Of a stretch of DNA of 64,000 nt, positions 63,701 to 64,000 are shown one piece after another (positions within the stretch are counted from its first letter, which is position 1; each line of letters opens with the position of its first letter). Source of the DNA: Spartobacteria bacterium (GTDB lineage: Bacteria; Verrucomicrobiota; Kiritimatiellia; RZYC01); NCBI GenBank assembly GCA_009930475.1, contig RZYC01000006.1:1-64000 (forward strand). Reading direction: 5' to 3'. The position numbers and the translations under genes were made by a program. Below the pieces are notes generated by a model that did no database searches, was not told the origin of the DNA, and was given only the letters and a program-made list of their open reading frames with translations.

Positions 63701-64000
63701 CAGCATTTACGCTTGTAATAGCGTTTCCGTCAATTTTGACGTTATCAATGGTTGCTTCCGTCGCCGCAGCGGTGGCACCGATGGTTACGGCATCGATCGA
63801 ACCAGACTGTACCGTCACATTCGTAACGACCACTGCACCTGAACCATTGGGTGTCAACTTGATATCACCGTTGACATCAGTGCTCGAAAGAACGTTGCCA
63901 TCCAGTTTTAAGTTGTCCACATTGATTTCTGTCGCCACGGAATTTGCACCAATCGCAACACCGTCAATGGCACCTGCATCGATATCCACCGTGTCAAGGT
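60750..64000 (-). CDS. Large repetitive tail-fibre-like surface protein, partial at the window edge
   Basis: At least 1083 residues; the frame is open to the last base, so the N-terminus lies outside. Two long repeats of about 370 residues carry NKGYVDNAIAGLKWKQSV / TKGYVDNAIAGLNWKASV, IDGVALIAGDRILIKNQ, GIYVVQATGAPVRATDF, FIEQGTINGDTGWVC and ANKKYVDDKLSSSV. Such units are typical of phage tail fibres and of similar bacterial surface proteins. Between them are short beta strands in -GALVVNGGVGIEENL- repeats like those of head-fibre or trimeric stalk proteins. No other phage gene is near, so a bacterial surface fibre is as likely. The C-terminus ends LLYDGSDWREMFRQDLNP. Confidence 0.75.
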   Translation of the reverse strand, partial: LDTVDIDAGAIDGVAIGANSVATEINVDNLKLDGNVLSSTDVNGDIKLTPNGSGAVVVTNVTVQSGSIDAVTIGATAAATEATIDNVKIDGNAITSVNADGNIALTPNGTGEVDISKVDIDSGAIDGTVIGANSAAASNFTTVDATGAVTLNGAVDLGDGAADVISFNGVAGTDLSMDNSYKVINLAAPSADSDAATKGYVDNAIAGLNWKASVKVGTTVAGTLNTSFAQGESIDGVALIAGDRILIKNQASADENGIYVVQATGAPVRATDFDGNDEVAAGAVFIEQGTINGDTGWVCSNNGTVVVGTDNITFVQFSAAGVYTAGDGLDLTGTQFSVVASDLVGNGLSESGNNLVVDNTVVAMLTGDQTVAGIKTFSSFPLTPSAAPSSDYQAANKKYVDDKLSSSVSDGDSANDTLRWDGNNWTNTSNFTVTDAGNATAAGTLTVTGAAKLNDTTGSTDKDTGALVVNGGVGIEENLFIGGALDANGATTLDQVSIDTTDGNLAVTGSGTVDIDVASDISGTLTLSAGAGNALVIAAGGTADLNGDLDVAGNTILGDATSDTITFTAKAATDLEMDGNVVTGLATPSADDDAANKGYVDNAIAGLKWKQSVRAATTANGDLATEFANAGTIDGVTLSTGDRILLKNQTDAKQNGIYVVQASGAPARATDFDAGTEVPAAAVFVEQGTINADTGWVCTNDGAPVIDTALLTFVQFSAAGVIQAGDGLTKTGNTLAVNVTDFAGTGLEASGGDLRIAAAAVGDGLTGGGGSAITVDATVVRTSGNQTVAGIKTFSSFPVTPSSAPTTDYEAANKKYVDDKLSSSVADGSGANQTLYWDGAAWTNNGNFTVTAAGNAVAAGTLEVTGVVTLNATTTSTTKDTGALIVDGGVGIEENLNVGGDAIVTGTLTVSDATGSTSKDTGAVIIEGGVGIEENVYAGGNIDVTGTATIDGNTTIGDAGTDTLTVNAEATFNGDVIYKQGSVQDVAAVTGITSAMLASPYIQVRGSGGPIDITANPQIAAGSTGQIITIQGSHATQTLKLDDGNGLKLSMGISFTLNDGDLIQLLYDGSDWREMFRQDLNP

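Overview
The window looks like a chromosomal stretch of a free-living, Gram-negative bacterium of the PVC group, most likely Kiritimatiellota or a close relative. This placement is an inference from gene style: very large secreted repeat proteins, a pseudopilin cassette, PVC-like REP-associated transposases, and clustered palindromes of the form AAGTTCCAAT-N-ATTGGAACTT. Base composition is near 50% GC. No rRNA, tRNA, CRISPR array or integrated prophage was recognised. Most of the window is ordinary housekeeping DNA broken by mobile-element and secreted-protein islands.

Layout. 1-17.5 kb: the end of a REP-associated transposase (RAYT), an FkbM methyltransferase behind an SLC12-like transporter, a Wzm/Wzt polysaccharide exporter, a glucoamylase-like glycosidase, homoserine dehydrogenase, RNase R, a Na+/H+ antiporter, L-serine dehydratase, then a frameshifted IS transposase next to a complete RAYT. 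17.5-29 kb: a YrhK-like membrane protein, a phosphoribosyltransferase, a 1772-residue secreted repeat protein, a lone flagellin and a glycogen debranching enzyme. 29-35 kb: five pseudopilin genes in the order G-H-I-J-K, then another RAYT followed by three palindromes. 35-45 kb: aspS, a DUF2059 protein, a DsbD-like protein with a shortened end, a mutarotase-like protein, parA with a very unusual parB-like gene, an SGNH hydrolase and an aldo/keto reductase. 45-54.4 kb: a nucleoside salvage operon (deoA-punA-cdd), the overlapping glgM-glgE pair, and a thyX-thiI-phosphoesterase operon on the other strand. 54.6-64 kb: a run of minus-strand genes for secreted or surface proteins, starting with a tail-fibre-like protein that enters from beyond the window.

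How the genes work together. GlgM and GlgE make alpha-glucan through maltose-1-phosphate, and the debranching enzyme would take such glucan apart. DeoA, PunA and Cdd recover bases and pentose-1-phosphates, while ThyX supplies dTMP without a classical ThyA. Wzm/Wzt exports a surface polysaccharide. The pseudopilins could serve a type II-like export machine for the large secreted proteins, but no ATPase or secretin gene is in view.

The most interesting object is the gene after parA. It keeps the ParB N-terminal part (the ParA-contact motif and the CTP-pocket motifs), has no room for a normal parS-binding domain, and continues through an acidic linker and one membrane segment into an OmpA/MotB-like peptidoglycan-binding domain. 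This suggests a ParA-type positioning system fixed to the cell wall. Second in interest is the palindrome family: 12 clear copies in four clusters, one directly behind a RAYT and one inside the pseudopilin operon.
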